A stretch of 64,000 bases of DNA from Eisenibacter elegans DSM 3317. Its GTDB lineage: Bacteria > Bacteroidota > Bacteroidia > Cytophagales > Microscillaceae. The position numbers and the translations under genes were made by a program. The DNA lies in contig NZ_KE387152.1 in assembly GCF_000430505.1 (NCBI RefSeq), positions 690,743-754,742 of the forward strand, given 5' to 3'. The notes under the pieces were generated by a model that had not been told where the DNA came from, ran no database searches, and saw nothing but the letters and a program-made list of their open reading frames with translations. Shown in pieces: positions 1 to 8,213 of this stretch; positions within the stretch are counted from its first letter, which is position 1; the number at the start of each line of letters is the position of its first letter.

Positions 1-783
1 CTGAAGCAGTTGCGCGAACTCTTGCTGGCTGATGAATTGCAGCAGAGGGAAGAACTGCGCCAAGAGTTGGAAACAATCAAGGCGCAGCTAGACCCTTTGG
101 TGGCTCAAAAGGTAGAATCGCTTACCAATAAATTGCTCGAACTGTCGGAGCCGGTCATTAGCCAAAAAGTCCATAGTGAACTGATGCAAGCGCAAGATAC
201 CATCGCACACGCAATCCAGCCTATGCTGGGGCGTATGGTCAGCAGCTACATCAAACGTGAGCTAGAACGCCTCTCGGATAATATCGACCAGCGCCTCGAA
301 CGGGCATTCTCTCTAAAAAATATCTTCAAACAATTCTCCGCTTTGTGGGAAGGAGTCAGCTACCGCGATGTGTTGTTACAAGAAAGCAACAAAGCCCGCG
401 TAGAAGAGGTATATGTCATCAACCAAGCGTCAGGGCTTTTGGTGGGTAAATACTCCACCGGAGATACCATAGACCAAGACCTGATAGCCGGCATGCTTAC
501 GGCTATTAAAGCCTTTATTGAAGACGCATTCAAGCAAAAAGGTGGCTCCTTGGATATGATAGAATATGGCTCACTCAAAATCATTCTCCATAATTACTAC
601 CGCTTTTATATCGCAGTAGTGGTGTCTGGAGTGGTCAACTCGGCCACCAAAAATGGATTGATAGAGTATATGAACGTCTTTGCTGAAAAATTCCTCTCCC
701 AACCACCGGAGATGATCAGTGAAGAAGATATTGGACAAAAATTAGCACAATATTTCGGAAAACTCCATGCAGCAAATCAGTAA
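1..783 (+). CDS. Coiled-coil protein with roadblock/longin-like C-terminal domain (5' end outside window)
   Basis: The reading frame is open from the first base, so the N-terminus lies outside the window; the TTG at base 10 is probably not the real start. Roughly residues 1-110 are charged and helical with heptad character. The last 120 or so residues form an alpha/beta domain starting near EEVYVINQASGLLVGKYS and running through YGSLKIILHN. This layout recalls the C-terminal region of some bacterial OmpA-family proteins encoded next to small GTPases, and it has a roadblock/longin feel (domains that bind or regulate Ras-like GTPases). It overlaps the GTPase gene by 17 bp, so the two are probably translationally coupled. 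The domain assignment is inference from pattern; a missing N-terminal OmpA or membrane part is possible. Confidence 0.7.
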   Translation: MKQLRELLLADELQQREELRQELETIKAQLDPLVAQKVESLTNKLLELSEPVISQKVHSELMQAQDTIAHAIQPMLGRMVSSYIKRELERLSDNIDQRLERAFSLKNIFKQFSALWEGVSYRDVLLQESNKARVEEVYVINQASGLLVGKYSTGDTIDQDLIAGMLTAIKAFIEDAFKQKGGSLDMIEYGSLKIILHNYYRFYIAVVVSGVVNSATKNGLIEYMNVFAEKFLSQPPEMISEEDIGQKLAQYFGKLHAANQ

Positions 784-1255
784 AAAAGTTATTTTAGTCG
801 GGCACTTCGGCGTGGGAAAGTCCTCACTAGTGCGTCAGTTTGTTTATCAAAAATTCTCTGATGAGTATCTTACTACCTTGGGAGTAAAGATTGATAAAAA
901 GCTCGTCGAGTTTGCTGCCCATACCGTCAACATGATTATCTGGGATGTGGCCGGAGAGGTTACCCAGAAAAAAGTACCAACTTCGTATTATCTCGGAGCG
1001 CATGGTATTATTTATGTGTTTGATTTGAGCCGCTCGTCTACCTTCCAAAATGTGAAAGAAGATATTGATTACCTTCGGAAAATGCTGCCACAGGCGCATT
1101 TCTGTGTGGTAGGCAATAAACGCGATTTGGTCAAGGATGAAGATATCGCTGAAGTAAAACAGAGCTTCCCGCTAGAGATTAATTTTTTGACCAGTGCGCG
1201 CACTGGCGAACACGTAGAAGAGATGTTTCGATACATTGCAGAACAAATGACCTAG
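767..1255 (+). CDS. Ras/Rab-like small GTPase
   Basis: This 162-residue single-domain GTPase has all five G motifs: P-loop GHFGVGKS (residues 12-19), switch-I threonines in YLTTLGVKID (35-43), DVAGE (60-64), NKRD (117-120) and TSA (142-144). The switch-II motif is DVAGE rather than the Ras/Rab DTAGQ, so the position of the catalytic glutamine carries glutamate. This suggests slow intrinsic hydrolysis or help from a partner. There is no C-terminal cysteine for lipidation. It overlaps the upstream coiled-coil gene by 17 bp and its stop codon directly abuts the ATG of the SpoIIE-type phosphatase gene. That spacing points to one operon and a common pathway, perhaps polarity or envelope signalling by analogy with MglA/MglB. 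Confidence 0.92.
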   Translation: MQQISKKVILVGHFGVGKSSLVRQFVYQKFSDEYLTTLGVKIDKKLVEFAAHTVNMIIWDVAGEVTQKKVPTSYYLGAHGIIYVFDLSRSSTFQNVKEDIDYLRKMLPQAHFCVVGNKRDLVKDEDIAEVKQSFPLEINFLTSARTGEHVEEMFRYIAEQMT

Positions 1256-2473
1256 ATGGAGCAAGCCAAGCAATATTTGCTTCAGTACAAAGATTTGCAT
1301 CAGCCCCAAATCCAGTTTGTACTCCTCAATACCGAAGGCCACGTGGTAGCCAGCGATGACGCTATTGTGTCGCTAAAAGACTATCAAACGCGCTCGGTAT
1401 TTGGAGCGCTTAGCTTCTTTGAGCACCTTGCGCCTATCATACAAGCGTTGCAGCCACAAGATCAGCCGATTGTTTTCCCAAGGCTCGAAATTTCAATTTT
1501 GGGAACAGAGGGGGTCTTTGACTTTATTTTTGAGGCATTTAGCCCCCAAGAGGGAGTACCACCGCTACTTGCCTGGCGGATAGAACAAAGCCAATACCAC
1601 AACCAGTACCTCTATAAGGTACAACAAGAGCGCAACGAGTCGTTGATAGGCAACGACCAAGTACAACAAGAGCGCAAACGTGTCAAAAAGCTGCAAGCAG
1701 CCTTTGAACAAATACAGACACAATACCAACGGGTTCAGTCGCGCCGCTCACACTCCAGCCGCTACTTGTATGAGCTCCAGCAGTTTTTGTTTACCCAACA
1801 AATTCAAGGAGTTCGGGCTTTTTTTCAAGATTGTGGCGCAGTCCTTTCTCCTAAAGACGAAGTATCGGCAGATTTCGTGTGGTTTTATCCACAAGGGCGG
1901 CATATTTGTGTGGTCTTTGGCGATATGTCGGGCATAGAAGCCGAGGCTTTGTACCAGACAATGGTCATCCAGCGTACCCTAGGGGATCTCATCAACAGCC
2001 ATACTCCCAATGATTGTGAGGGCTTGTTATCGGCTCTTATCGCCTCCGAAACGCTCAAACAAGCTGATATAGCCCTAGACCGGTTTTTTAAGGTGGCGGT
2101 GTTATCATTGGATTTGCAAACTCAGGTGCTCAGATATGCCGCCATCAAGCAGGATGCGTTGTTTGTGCAAGCCGACGGAGCCGTCCACCAACTTAGTCCG
2201 ACACACAATCACCAAGGCCAATTGCTGGAGCAGGCTGTGTCTCTACAATACCAAAGCGGTGCGCAAATCTACCTACTGTCTGACGGGTACTCCCAGCAAA
2301 TAGGTGAAAGCAGCAATACCAAGTGGGGCGAAAAACGCATCCAACAGCTGTTACAACCTTCGGCAGCAAGCCTGCAAACGCAGGCGCAGGCATTCCAGAA
2401 AGCTTTTGACGAATGGCGTGGCAGCTACCCTCAAACGGATGATGCTACCTTTTTGGCACTCAAGCTGGCCTGA
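1256..2473 (+). CDS. SpoIIE-type PP2C phosphatase-like protein with N-terminal sensor-like region
   Basis: The 405-residue protein has an N-terminal region of about 120 residues that may be PAS-like, a charged coiled coil around 120-170 (with the repeated VQQERNE/VQQERKR), and a SpoIIE-type PP2C domain from about 190 to the end. Metal-site landmarks are visible: SADFVWF, VVFGDMSG, LLSDGYSQQ and QTDDATFLALK. The usual DVSGHG is changed to DMSGIE, so the histidine-glycine is lost while the aspartates remain. SpoIIE phosphatases normally act on anti-anti-sigma-like proteins or other phosphoserine targets; the substrate here is unknown. It starts immediately after the GTPase stop codon, so it is probably an effector of the GTPase. 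Confidence 0.85.
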   Translation: MEQAKQYLLQYKDLHQPQIQFVLLNTEGHVVASDDAIVSLKDYQTRSVFGALSFFEHLAPIIQALQPQDQPIVFPRLEISILGTEGVFDFIFEAFSPQEGVPPLLAWRIEQSQYHNQYLYKVQQERNESLIGNDQVQQERKRVKKLQAAFEQIQTQYQRVQSRRSHSSRYLYELQQFLFTQQIQGVRAFFQDCGAVLSPKDEVSADFVWFYPQGRHICVVFGDMSGIEAEALYQTMVIQRTLGDLINSHTPNDCEGLLSALIASETLKQADIALDRFFKVAVLSLDLQTQVLRYAAIKQDALFVQADGAVHQLSPTHNHQGQLLEQAVSLQYQSGAQIYLLSDGYSQQIGESSNTKWGEKRIQQLLQPSAASLQTQAQAFQKAFDEWRGSYPQTDDATFLALKLA

Positions 2474-2513
2474 TGCATTTGGGTATGGTAGCCGTCTTTT
2501 TCTGATTTAATCT

Positions 2514-2521
2514 TACCTTTG
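2514..2521 (+). promoter_or_regulatory. Possible -7 promoter element for the M28 gene
   Basis: TACCTTTG matches the Bacteroidetes -7 consensus TAnnTTTG and lies 35 bases before the ATG of the M28 peptidase-like gene. No good -33 TTTG sits at the usual 19-21 base spacing, so support is partial. Confidence 0.35.
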
Positions 2522-2556
2522 CAGGCGATAGACCTGCTTACAAGAACACACCCCAA

Positions 2557-3585
2557 ATGAAAAAACACCGCCTCTTTGTAGGTTTGTGCTTGGCGATGCT
2601 ATGTTGCCTACAAGCCTGTAACAACTCTGAAAACACCCAGAATACTCAGAATACAAGCAGTACACCCCCACTGGTATTGCAACCTACACCTGATTTCAAC
2701 GCCGACTCAGCCTACGCATTTATTGAGCGTCAGGTGGCTTTTGGCCCACGTGTACCTAATACAGCAGCCCACCGCCGCTGTGGAGAGTACTTAAGCCAAA
2801 CCCTACGGGGCTATGGCTGGGAGGTGATGGAGCAATCGTTTGAGGCAAGAGCCTATGACAGCACCCTGCTCCAAGGGCGTAACATCATCGCAAGCTACAA
2901 CCCACAAGCGGCCAAGCGTATTTTGTTGGCGGCTCACTGGGATACCCGTCACGTAGCCGACAAGGACAGTGTCCGCAAAAACGAGCCTTTTGATGGAGCC
3001 AATGACGGGGGAAGCGGCGTAGGAGTACTGCTCGAAATAGCCCGTATCCTCGGAACGGTAGATACCAGCCTTTCCAATGTAGGGGTTGATATTATCTTAT
3101 TTGATTTGGAAGACTATGGCTACCCCGAAAACTATGAAGGCCAACAAACGATGGAGTCTTGGTGTTTGGGTTCGCAGTATTGGGCCAAAAACAAACATCG
3201 AGACAACTACTCGGCCTACTATGGTATTTTGTTGGATATGGTGGGTGCCAAGGGAGCCCGATTTTACCGTGAGGGGCACTCGATGCAGTTTGCCGCAGGC
3301 ATTACCCAAAAAGTATGGGGTATAGCCGCTAGGTTGGGCTATAGTAGCGTTTTTGTCAATCAGCAAAGCCCTGGAATTATGGACGATCATTACTATGTCA
3401 ACAAAATCGCCAAAATTCCGATGATAGACATCGTAGAGTTTAACCCCGAAGATGGCCGCTCTTATTTTGGGCACTATCACCATACACACGCCGACAATAT
3501 GTCTATCATTGATACAGCCACACTGAAGGCTGTAGGGCAAACAGTATTGCAGGTGATTTTTAACGAAGCCGCCCCGGCTAGTTGA
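2557..3585 (+). CDS. M28-family lipoprotein, glutaminyl-peptide cyclotransferase-like
   Basis: The protein is 342 residues with a lipoprotein signal ending in LQAC (Cys21). The M28 zinc ligands are visible in order: AAHWDTRHVADKD (His, Asp), FDGANDGGSGV (Asp), ILFDLEDYGYPENY (acidic pair), and a C-terminal HYHHTHADNMS (His). The LEDYG and WCLGSQYWA stretches resemble glutaminyl cyclases of Bacteroidota such as the Porphyromonas enzyme, which cyclise N-terminal glutamine to pyroglutamate on exported proteins. An aminopeptidase role cannot be excluded. It is probably anchored in the envelope facing the periplasm. Confidence 0.88.
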   Translation: MKKHRLFVGLCLAMLCCLQACNNSENTQNTQNTSSTPPLVLQPTPDFNADSAYAFIERQVAFGPRVPNTAAHRRCGEYLSQTLRGYGWEVMEQSFEARAYDSTLLQGRNIIASYNPQAAKRILLAAHWDTRHVADKDSVRKNEPFDGANDGGSGVGVLLEIARILGTVDTSLSNVGVDIILFDLEDYGYPENYEGQQTMESWCLGSQYWAKNKHRDNYSAYYGILLDMVGAKGARFYREGHSMQFAAGITQKVWGIAARLGYSSVFVNQQSPGIMDDHYYVNKIAKIPMIDIVEFNPEDGRSYFGHYHHTHADNMSIIDTATLKAVGQTVLQVIFNEAAPAS

Positions 3586-3597
3586 TGGTTTTGCTTT

Positions 3598-3933
3598 ATG
3601 ATAAGATATATCACTATCATTTTTTGTGTCTTGGGAGGCATCAGCCTCGGAGGGTGCTCCCCAAGTTTGGAACAACAGTTTGAGGGGCGTTGGGTGTATT
3701 TGTCGCCCCAAGGCTCACACTTAAACCTTGTTTTTTATACTGATGGCACTGCGCGCCGGCAGAGTGTCAAGTCGGTAGAATCGCTGTTTTACCGTTTTGA
3801 CGATGGGCGTGTCATCAAGATTTACAACAGCGCGCAAGTGGGGGATGTATTTCGGTTTGAGTTTCGGGGCGATACACTCATTCTCACAGAGGCCAGCAAC
3901 GGACAGTATCAAGAAGTTTTGGTGAGGAAGTAG
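3598..3933 (+). CDS. Small lipoprotein, function unknown
   Basis: This 111-residue protein has a typical lipoprotein signal with the lipobox LGGC at residues 17-20. The mature part is about 90 residues, rich in beta-prone and aromatic residues (FEGRWVYLSPQGSHLNLVF near the start), which suggests a small lipocalin-like barrel. It begins 12 bases after the M28 gene stop codon on the same strand and is probably co-transcribed with it. I do not recognise a family. Confidence 0.75.
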   Translation: MIRYITIIFCVLGGISLGGCSPSLEQQFEGRWVYLSPQGSHLNLVFYTDGTARRQSVKSVESLFYRFDDGRVIKIYNSAQVGDVFRFEFRGDTLILTEASNGQYQEVLVRK

Positions 3934-4160
3934 GAGAGGTATCTAGCCCCATCTGATACCCAAGAGCATAACGACGAATGAAGTAACCCTAAGCGAGAAT
4001 AAATATAAGGTATAGCTTCCGTAATGTCCTACGATTACCAAGGGAATATTGAGCAAGGCCAAGGAAATTACACCAAGAAAAATCCTTGGGAATCAATAAA
4101 ACCAAATCCATTCCGGGGATTAGCATCCGTTTTTGGTCTTTTCCTAAATTTGGTGCAAAT

Positions 4161-4194
4161 CCTCAGTGATAGGTTGGCAAATCTATCACTAAGG
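4161..4194. repeat. Stem-loop, 12-bp arms
   Basis: CCTCAGTGATAG (4161-4172) pairs with CTATCACTAAGG (4183-4194) with one mismatch and a 10-base loop. It lies in the 300-base gap between the + strand lipoprotein gene and the - strand lipocalin-like gene. It may be a bidirectional terminator or the remains of a small inverted-repeat element; no U-tract of note follows. I otherwise see nothing convincing in 3934-4234. Confidence 0.6.
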
Positions 4195-4234
4195 AGGTTT
4201 TTGAGGACTTGAGCGCCAAAATCACGGAAGAACC

Positions 4235-4675
4235 CTATTTTTTCTTCTTTGGTGCTTTATAAGGCACATATACGAATATTTGGTTGCCGTCACGGTCATC
4301 GAGTTCGAGCATCAGTTGTTTTTTATTGAGACTCAGAATAGCATACACCTGCTTGGCATTTTCTTCAGACGAATGGATGACGAGCTGGGTCTCGTCTGTA
4401 TTAAACGCCCAAGAATTGCGTTGCATCACCTTGCCGGCAGGGGTACGGATATAGCAGGTACCATTGGCGGCAAACTCTAGAAGGTTGCTCGTTCCGGCAC
4501 GGGAGCTGACAATATCACTGTCATAGACTTTATTTTCGAGCTTGAGTTGGTTGAGTTGCCATAGTGTACTAGTCAGCAATTCGCGTTTGTTGCTATTGGT
4601 TTGGGCCTGGCTCATCAATAAGCCAAGGGCAAAACACCATACAAGAAGCAGGGGTATCTTGGGAGTAAATTTCAT
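4235..4675 (-). CDS. Secreted lipocalin-like small protein
   Basis: The 146-residue protein has an N-terminal signal peptide ending near MSQAQT. The mature part contains LLTSTLWQLNQLKL, LLEFAANGTCYIRTPAG and LNKKQLMLELDDRDG, a spacing typical of bacterial lipocalin-like domains that begin with a 'W-x-L' strand. The C-terminus is very basic (KAPKKKK). It stands alone between divergent and convergent neighbours. Its ligand is unknown. Confidence 0.75.
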   Translation of the reverse strand: MKFTPKIPLLLVWCFALGLLMSQAQTNSNKRELLTSTLWQLNQLKLENKVYDSDIVSSRAGTSNLLEFAANGTCYIRTPAGKVMQRNSWAFNTDETQLVIHSSEENAKQVYAILSLNKKQLMLELDDRDGNQIFVYVPYKAPKKKK

Positions 4676-4824
4676 AAACAGTCAGATGGGTTTGGAGCTT
4701 AAATTTGTACAATAGCCCAAGGCAAGAAGCAGCCATTTTAGGGCAAGCAGCTATGTGTATGTGCTATATTTCTATCCAAATGAACGCAAAAGCCAAGCCA
4801 TTCGGTACGCAGGACACCTTGTTT

Positions 4825-5601
4825 TTAGCTAAAGACACGCCACTCACGCCAAAGGATGTATAGCGCCATCAAAATAATAAAAACACCGAACATACGCCGC
4901 AAGGCCTTGGCCGGAAGCTGCCGTGCGATTTGCCCGCCCAACAATACGCCCACAATCATCGCTGTTGTGAAGGACAACAGAAAAGGCCAGTCAAGATGAT
5001 AACGCCATAGGTCGCCTAGTAGGCCTGTGAGGGCATTGATACCAATGATAAAGAGCGAAGTCCCCACAGCTTGTTGTACGGGCAGGGCTGCAATCCCCAT
5101 CAGCATAGGTACTATCAAAAAGCCCCCACCGGCTCCCACCATCCCTGTAAGCCAGCCAAGCCCTAAGCCCCCCATTGCCAAGCGCCAAGGTTTGGAGGCT
5201 GGCGCTGGAGTATCTTCGGGGCGAAACATCCAGTAAGCAGCATAAAACATCAATCCAGCAAAGAGGGTCATCAGTAGGCCACCCCGCGAGAGATTCAAAG
5301 CCCCAAAGTGAAGGCGCTCAGGCAAGGCCGGCAACAAGTAGTTGCGGGTGAACACAACTGAGAAAATCGAGGGAATGGCTACCCAATATCCTTGTCTTAG
5401 GCGGACAAGGTGCTTGCGGGCATAGTCAAAAACTCCGACCCAAGCCGACACCCCGACCACAAAAAGTGAATAGGCCGTAGCCAAAATAGGTGTTACCTGA
5501 AAAACATATACAAATAAGGGGATGGTAAGGATAGAACCGCCGCCGCCCAACAACCCCATCACAAGGCCGGTTAATAATGCTATTAAAAATGTGGTAAACA
5601 A
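4825..5601 (-). CDS. TauE/SafE (TSUP) family membrane transporter
   Basis: The 258-residue integral membrane protein has about eight hydrophobic segments in two related halves. Each half starts with a glycine-rich motif: LLTGLVMGLLGGGGSILTIP at the N-terminus and GLGLGWLTGMVGAGGGFLIVP in the middle. This internal duplication is the hallmark of the TSUP family, which exports or imports sulfite, sulfoacetate and related small anions across the inner membrane. The substrate cannot be read from sequence. No sulfur-metabolism gene lies beside it. Confidence 0.9.
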   Translation of the reverse strand: MFTTFLIALLTGLVMGLLGGGGSILTIPLFVYVFQVTPILATAYSLFVVGVSAWVGVFDYARKHLVRLRQGYWVAIPSIFSVVFTRNYLLPALPERLHFGALNLSRGGLLMTLFAGLMFYAAYWMFRPEDTPAPASKPWRLAMGGLGLGWLTGMVGAGGGFLIVPMLMGIAALPVQQAVGTSLFIIGINALTGLLGDLWRYHLDWPFLLSFTTAMIVGVLLGGQIARQLPAKALRRMFGVFIILMALYILWREWRVFS

Positions 5602-5646
5602 TGTTTTGACGTAAGATATAGAGAGTATGAGGCCCTGTTTTGCCGT

Positions 5647-6387
5647 TTAATCAATGAGTAGCACTTGGCTCTTCCGAACAAAAGCCGTTTTGCCATTCCA
5701 GCGGGTTTCGAGCCAGATATCTTGCTCTCCTGCAACCTCTACCCGATAGCCACGGCGGAGCATCTGCAACAAATCGGCTCCGGCAGAAGGCGCGCTCATC
5801 AGACAGGCGTTTTCTTGGGTGATGATGGCTTTTCGAGGGGGGGGGATGAGGTTGTTGAGCGTGATAAGTAATATCAGTAGGCTCATCAACAAGCTGGTGT
5901 AATACCAAGGTACACGACGGCGGTATTGATTACGGCGGATGACTACCATCAACACCAAGACATAGAGCGCGATGAGCAACAAGGAAAACAAAAAATGATG
6001 ACGGTGTAAGAAAACCTGTAAAAACTCCCAATCGGACTGTCGGTAGCCCTCTAACTTATACTCTGCGGCCATTTCTTGGATTTTGGCCAAGGCTTTGTCA
6101 TCGGGCGATAGGTGATAATAGGTATGAAGATAATACAAAGCAGAGACATAATTTTGTTGTTGCTCACAGATGTAGGCCATTTTGAGCAGCATACTAGGTG
6201 ATACTTTTTGCGACTGCTCGTGTAGAGATTTGTATTTCTCTAAGGCTTGCGAGTATTGCTTGTTTAAAAAAAGCGCATCTGCCTCTTGCAATAGCCGTTG
6301 GTCTTGGGCCTGCAAAGCTCCCCCTATGCTGTAGCATAAGCCCAGAAGTATCATCCAAAAATATTTTTTTGCGAGCAAAGCTTGCAT
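5647..6387 (-). CDS. TPR and SH3-like membrane protein (BatE-like layout)
   Basis: From the ATG at 6387 the protein has 246 residues; it opens with a clean signal peptide ending at ALQAQ, and a longer frame upstream adds only non-signal residues. A TPR-like helical region (about 25-120) is followed by two hydrophobic membrane segments (about 130-195, FSLLLIALYVLVLMVVI and YTSLLMSLLILLITL) and a C-terminal SH3-type domain containing LMSAPSAGADLLQMLRRGY. This order matches BatE proteins of the Bacteroides aerotolerance locus, but no other Bat genes lie nearby, so the name is only an analogy. Confidence 0.75.
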   Translation of the reverse strand: MQALLAKKYFWMILLGLCYSIGGALQAQDQRLLQEADALFLNKQYSQALEKYKSLHEQSQKVSPSMLLKMAYICEQQQNYVSALYYLHTYYHLSPDDKALAKIQEMAAEYKLEGYRQSDWEFLQVFLHRHHFLFSLLLIALYVLVLMVVIRRNQYRRRVPWYYTSLLMSLLILLITLNNLIPPPRKAIITQENACLMSAPSAGADLLQMLRRGYRVEVAGEQDIWLETRWNGKTAFVRKSQVLLID

Positions 6388-6619
6388 ATATGCACGGGGA
6401 ATATTTATATTTGCCCTGCAATTAAGCAAAAAGGTAACAAATAAACAAATGTTTCTCCTTGGGGCTTCCCTTAGGTTGAATCTTCTCCTTCCCTTATCAA
6501 GCAACTTCTTGTAATGTGGACAGCCTGTGAAGCAATGACTTCCAGCAACTCTGCCTCATTACTTGAAGTTGTTTTTTTATGGGATAATGTGCTGGTAGCA
6601 CGAATTTTATGAAACATTG

Positions 6620-6639
6620 AACGGGTGATTTTACCCGTT
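6620..6639. repeat. Short hairpin upstream of the TapB-like gene
   Basis: AACGGGT and ACCCGTT form a 7-bp stem with a 6-base loop, 31 bases ahead of the next ATG. It could be a leader structure or a weak terminator. The rest of the gap 6388-6670 shows no gene that I can support. Confidence 0.4.
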
Positions 6640-6670
6640 TAAATGATTTATCAAACCTTTTGTCGAAACT

Positions 6671-7387
6671 ATGTTACCACCACCAATTTTCAAATCCTTA
6701 TCATCTATTGTATGTTTGCTAAGCCTGTTGGTCTTGGTTGTCCCGGCCTCGGGGCAGAACTGTGAGGGCTACTTTCCTTTTCAAGATGGCCGTGAGATTG
6801 AGTATGAGTCTTTTGACCGCAAAAACAAGTCTAGTGGTGTTACACAATACCAAGTACGCAAAAGCGACAAGCCCAATGCGATGCAAGTAAAGGCGACTAT
6901 GACCGACTCCAAGGGCAAAGAAACTACTTCGATGGACTATGAGGTCTTTTGTGAGGGCGATGCTATGCGGATTTCGATGGATGCCTTTATGCCCAGTGAG
7001 GTGATGGCCGCCAACAGCAGCTATGAGATGCAGGTCAGCGAGTCATTTTTGGATATGCCTAACAACCTCCAAGTAGGGCAGAGCCTCCCTGAGGCCACGA
7101 TGACTGTAGAAAGCTTTATGAGTGGCACCAAAGTCAATACCATTACCATCAGGCTCTATAACCGCAAAGTTGTGGGGCAAGAGAAAATCACAGTACCGGC
7201 AGGCACGTTTGACTGTTTCAAAATCACCTATGATTTTGAGTTCAACACCAAAACAATGGTGGGTATCTCAATCAAAGGCGAGCTACAAGAAACCCAGTGG
7301 GTCAGCAAACCTGTAGGAATGGTGCGCTCCGAAACTATCAGAAAGGGAAAGCTTTTTGGCAGTACTGTCCTCAGGGCAGTAAAGTAG
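6671..7387 (+). CDS. Secreted DUF3108/TapB-like protein
   Basis: The 238-residue protein has a signal peptide ending near PASGQ. The mature part has YFPFQDGREIEYESFDRKNK at its start and VPAGTFDCFKITYDFEF near the end, a pattern typical of the DUF3108/TapB-like family of exported Bacteroidota proteins (a 'converted from W/Y-rich start to VPAGTFDCFK' landmark). Its biochemical function is unknown. It is transcribed alone and ends in a terminator shared with the convergent SDR gene. Confidence 0.75.
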   Translation: MLPPPIFKSLSSIVCLLSLLVLVVPASGQNCEGYFPFQDGREIEYESFDRKNKSSGVTQYQVRKSDKPNAMQVKATMTDSKGKETTSMDYEVFCEGDAMRISMDAFMPSEVMAANSSYEMQVSESFLDMPNNLQVGQSLPEATMTVESFMSGTKVNTITIRLYNRKVVGQEKITVPAGTFDCFKITYDFEFNTKTMVGISIKGELQETQWVSKPVGMVRSETIRKGKLFGSTVLRAVK

Positions 7388-7407
7388 TAGTTTAGGCTAT
7401 GAACACG

Positions 7408-7442
7408 CCACCCCTCTAAGATTTGCTACCCTTGAGGGGTGG
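7408..7442. terminator. Bidirectional terminator between convergent genes
   Basis: CCACCCCTC (7408-7416) pairs with GAGGGGTGG (7434-7442), and AAG/CTT extends the stem to 12 bp around a single bulged T. It sits between the stop of the TapB-like gene and the stop of the SDR gene, as expected for a shared terminator. A short T-run follows on the + side. Confidence 0.75.
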
Positions 7443-7451
7443 AGTATTTTG

Positions 7452-8150
7452 TCAGGGCTTCAGGGTAGACATTCCGCCATCTATGCCCATCACCTGTCCC
7501 GTAATCCAAGTCGATTTATCAGAGAGGAGAAAGAGGGCCGCGTCGGCCAGCTCCTGGGTAGAGCCTACACGGCCTAGGGGGTGTCTTTTGCCAGCGGCTT
7601 CGCGTTTGTCATCGCTGCTGAGCAACTTGGCAGCCAGTGGGGTATCGGTCAGAGAGGGGGCTATCACATTGACCCGAATCTGCTGCACAGCCCATTCGGC
7701 AGCCAGCGATCGCGCCAAGCCTTCTACTCCTGCTTTGGCGCTGGCGATAGAGGCATGAAAGGGCATCCCTGTGGTGGCGGCTACGGTGCTGAAGAGCACC
7801 ACGCTGCTGCCCTTGGAGGCTTTGAGGGGCTTGAGCAACTGCTGGAGCAGGTTGGCCGCTCCCCATACATTGACCCTGAAGTCGTAGAGCCACTCTTCTT
7901 CTGTAAAGCGGTGAAAAGGTTTGAGGTTAATCGTACCCGGCGCATACACCACCCCGTGCAGCTCTGTGGGCAAGGCCGAGAGCAGTGCTTCGGGAATAGG
8001 CGTGGTTACGTCCCAAGGTGTATGGTGAGTGGGTAGGTCTGGTTGGTTGCGAGAGGCAGTCCATACTTGATGGCCTTCGGCCAAGAGCTGCCGGGCAATA
8101 TCATAACCAATACCTGAAGAAGCGCCGACTACTAAAAAATGCTTTGACAT
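7452..8150 (-). CDS. Short-chain dehydrogenase/reductase with altered active site
   Basis: The 232-residue protein has the Rossmann cofactor motif GASSGIG (residues 9-15), an early-strand motif VVYAPGTINLKPF in the place of NNAG, and the C-terminal IRVNVIAPSLTDTPLA and WITGQVMGIDGG stretches typical of classical SDRs. The YxxxK catalytic pair reads IASAK (135-139), so the tyrosine is isoleucine while the lysine is kept. This sub-group may use another residue or have lost oxidoreductase activity. Its substrate is unknown and it has no obvious operon partner. Confidence 0.85.
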   Translation of the reverse strand: MSKHFLVVGASSGIGYDIARQLLAEGHQVWTASRNQPDLPTHHTPWDVTTPIPEALLSALPTELHGVVYAPGTINLKPFHRFTEEEWLYDFRVNVWGAANLLQQLLKPLKASKGSSVVLFSTVAATTGMPFHASIASAKAGVEGLARSLAAEWAVQQIRVNVIAPSLTDTPLAAKLLSSDDKREAAGKRHPLGRVGSTQELADAALFLLSDKSTWITGQVMGIDGGMSTLKP

Positions 8151-8213
8151 AGCGTTATCTCAATTTTGATTTGGTTGATACAACCCATCTGTCAAGCACT
8201 TTGTTAGGAGATG

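Noticed and set aside
4024..4212. A 62-residue open frame between the lipoprotein and lipocalin-like genes
   Set aside because: It has no family resemblance, and its second half simply reads through a hairpin repeat (4161-4194); it is more likely non-coding.
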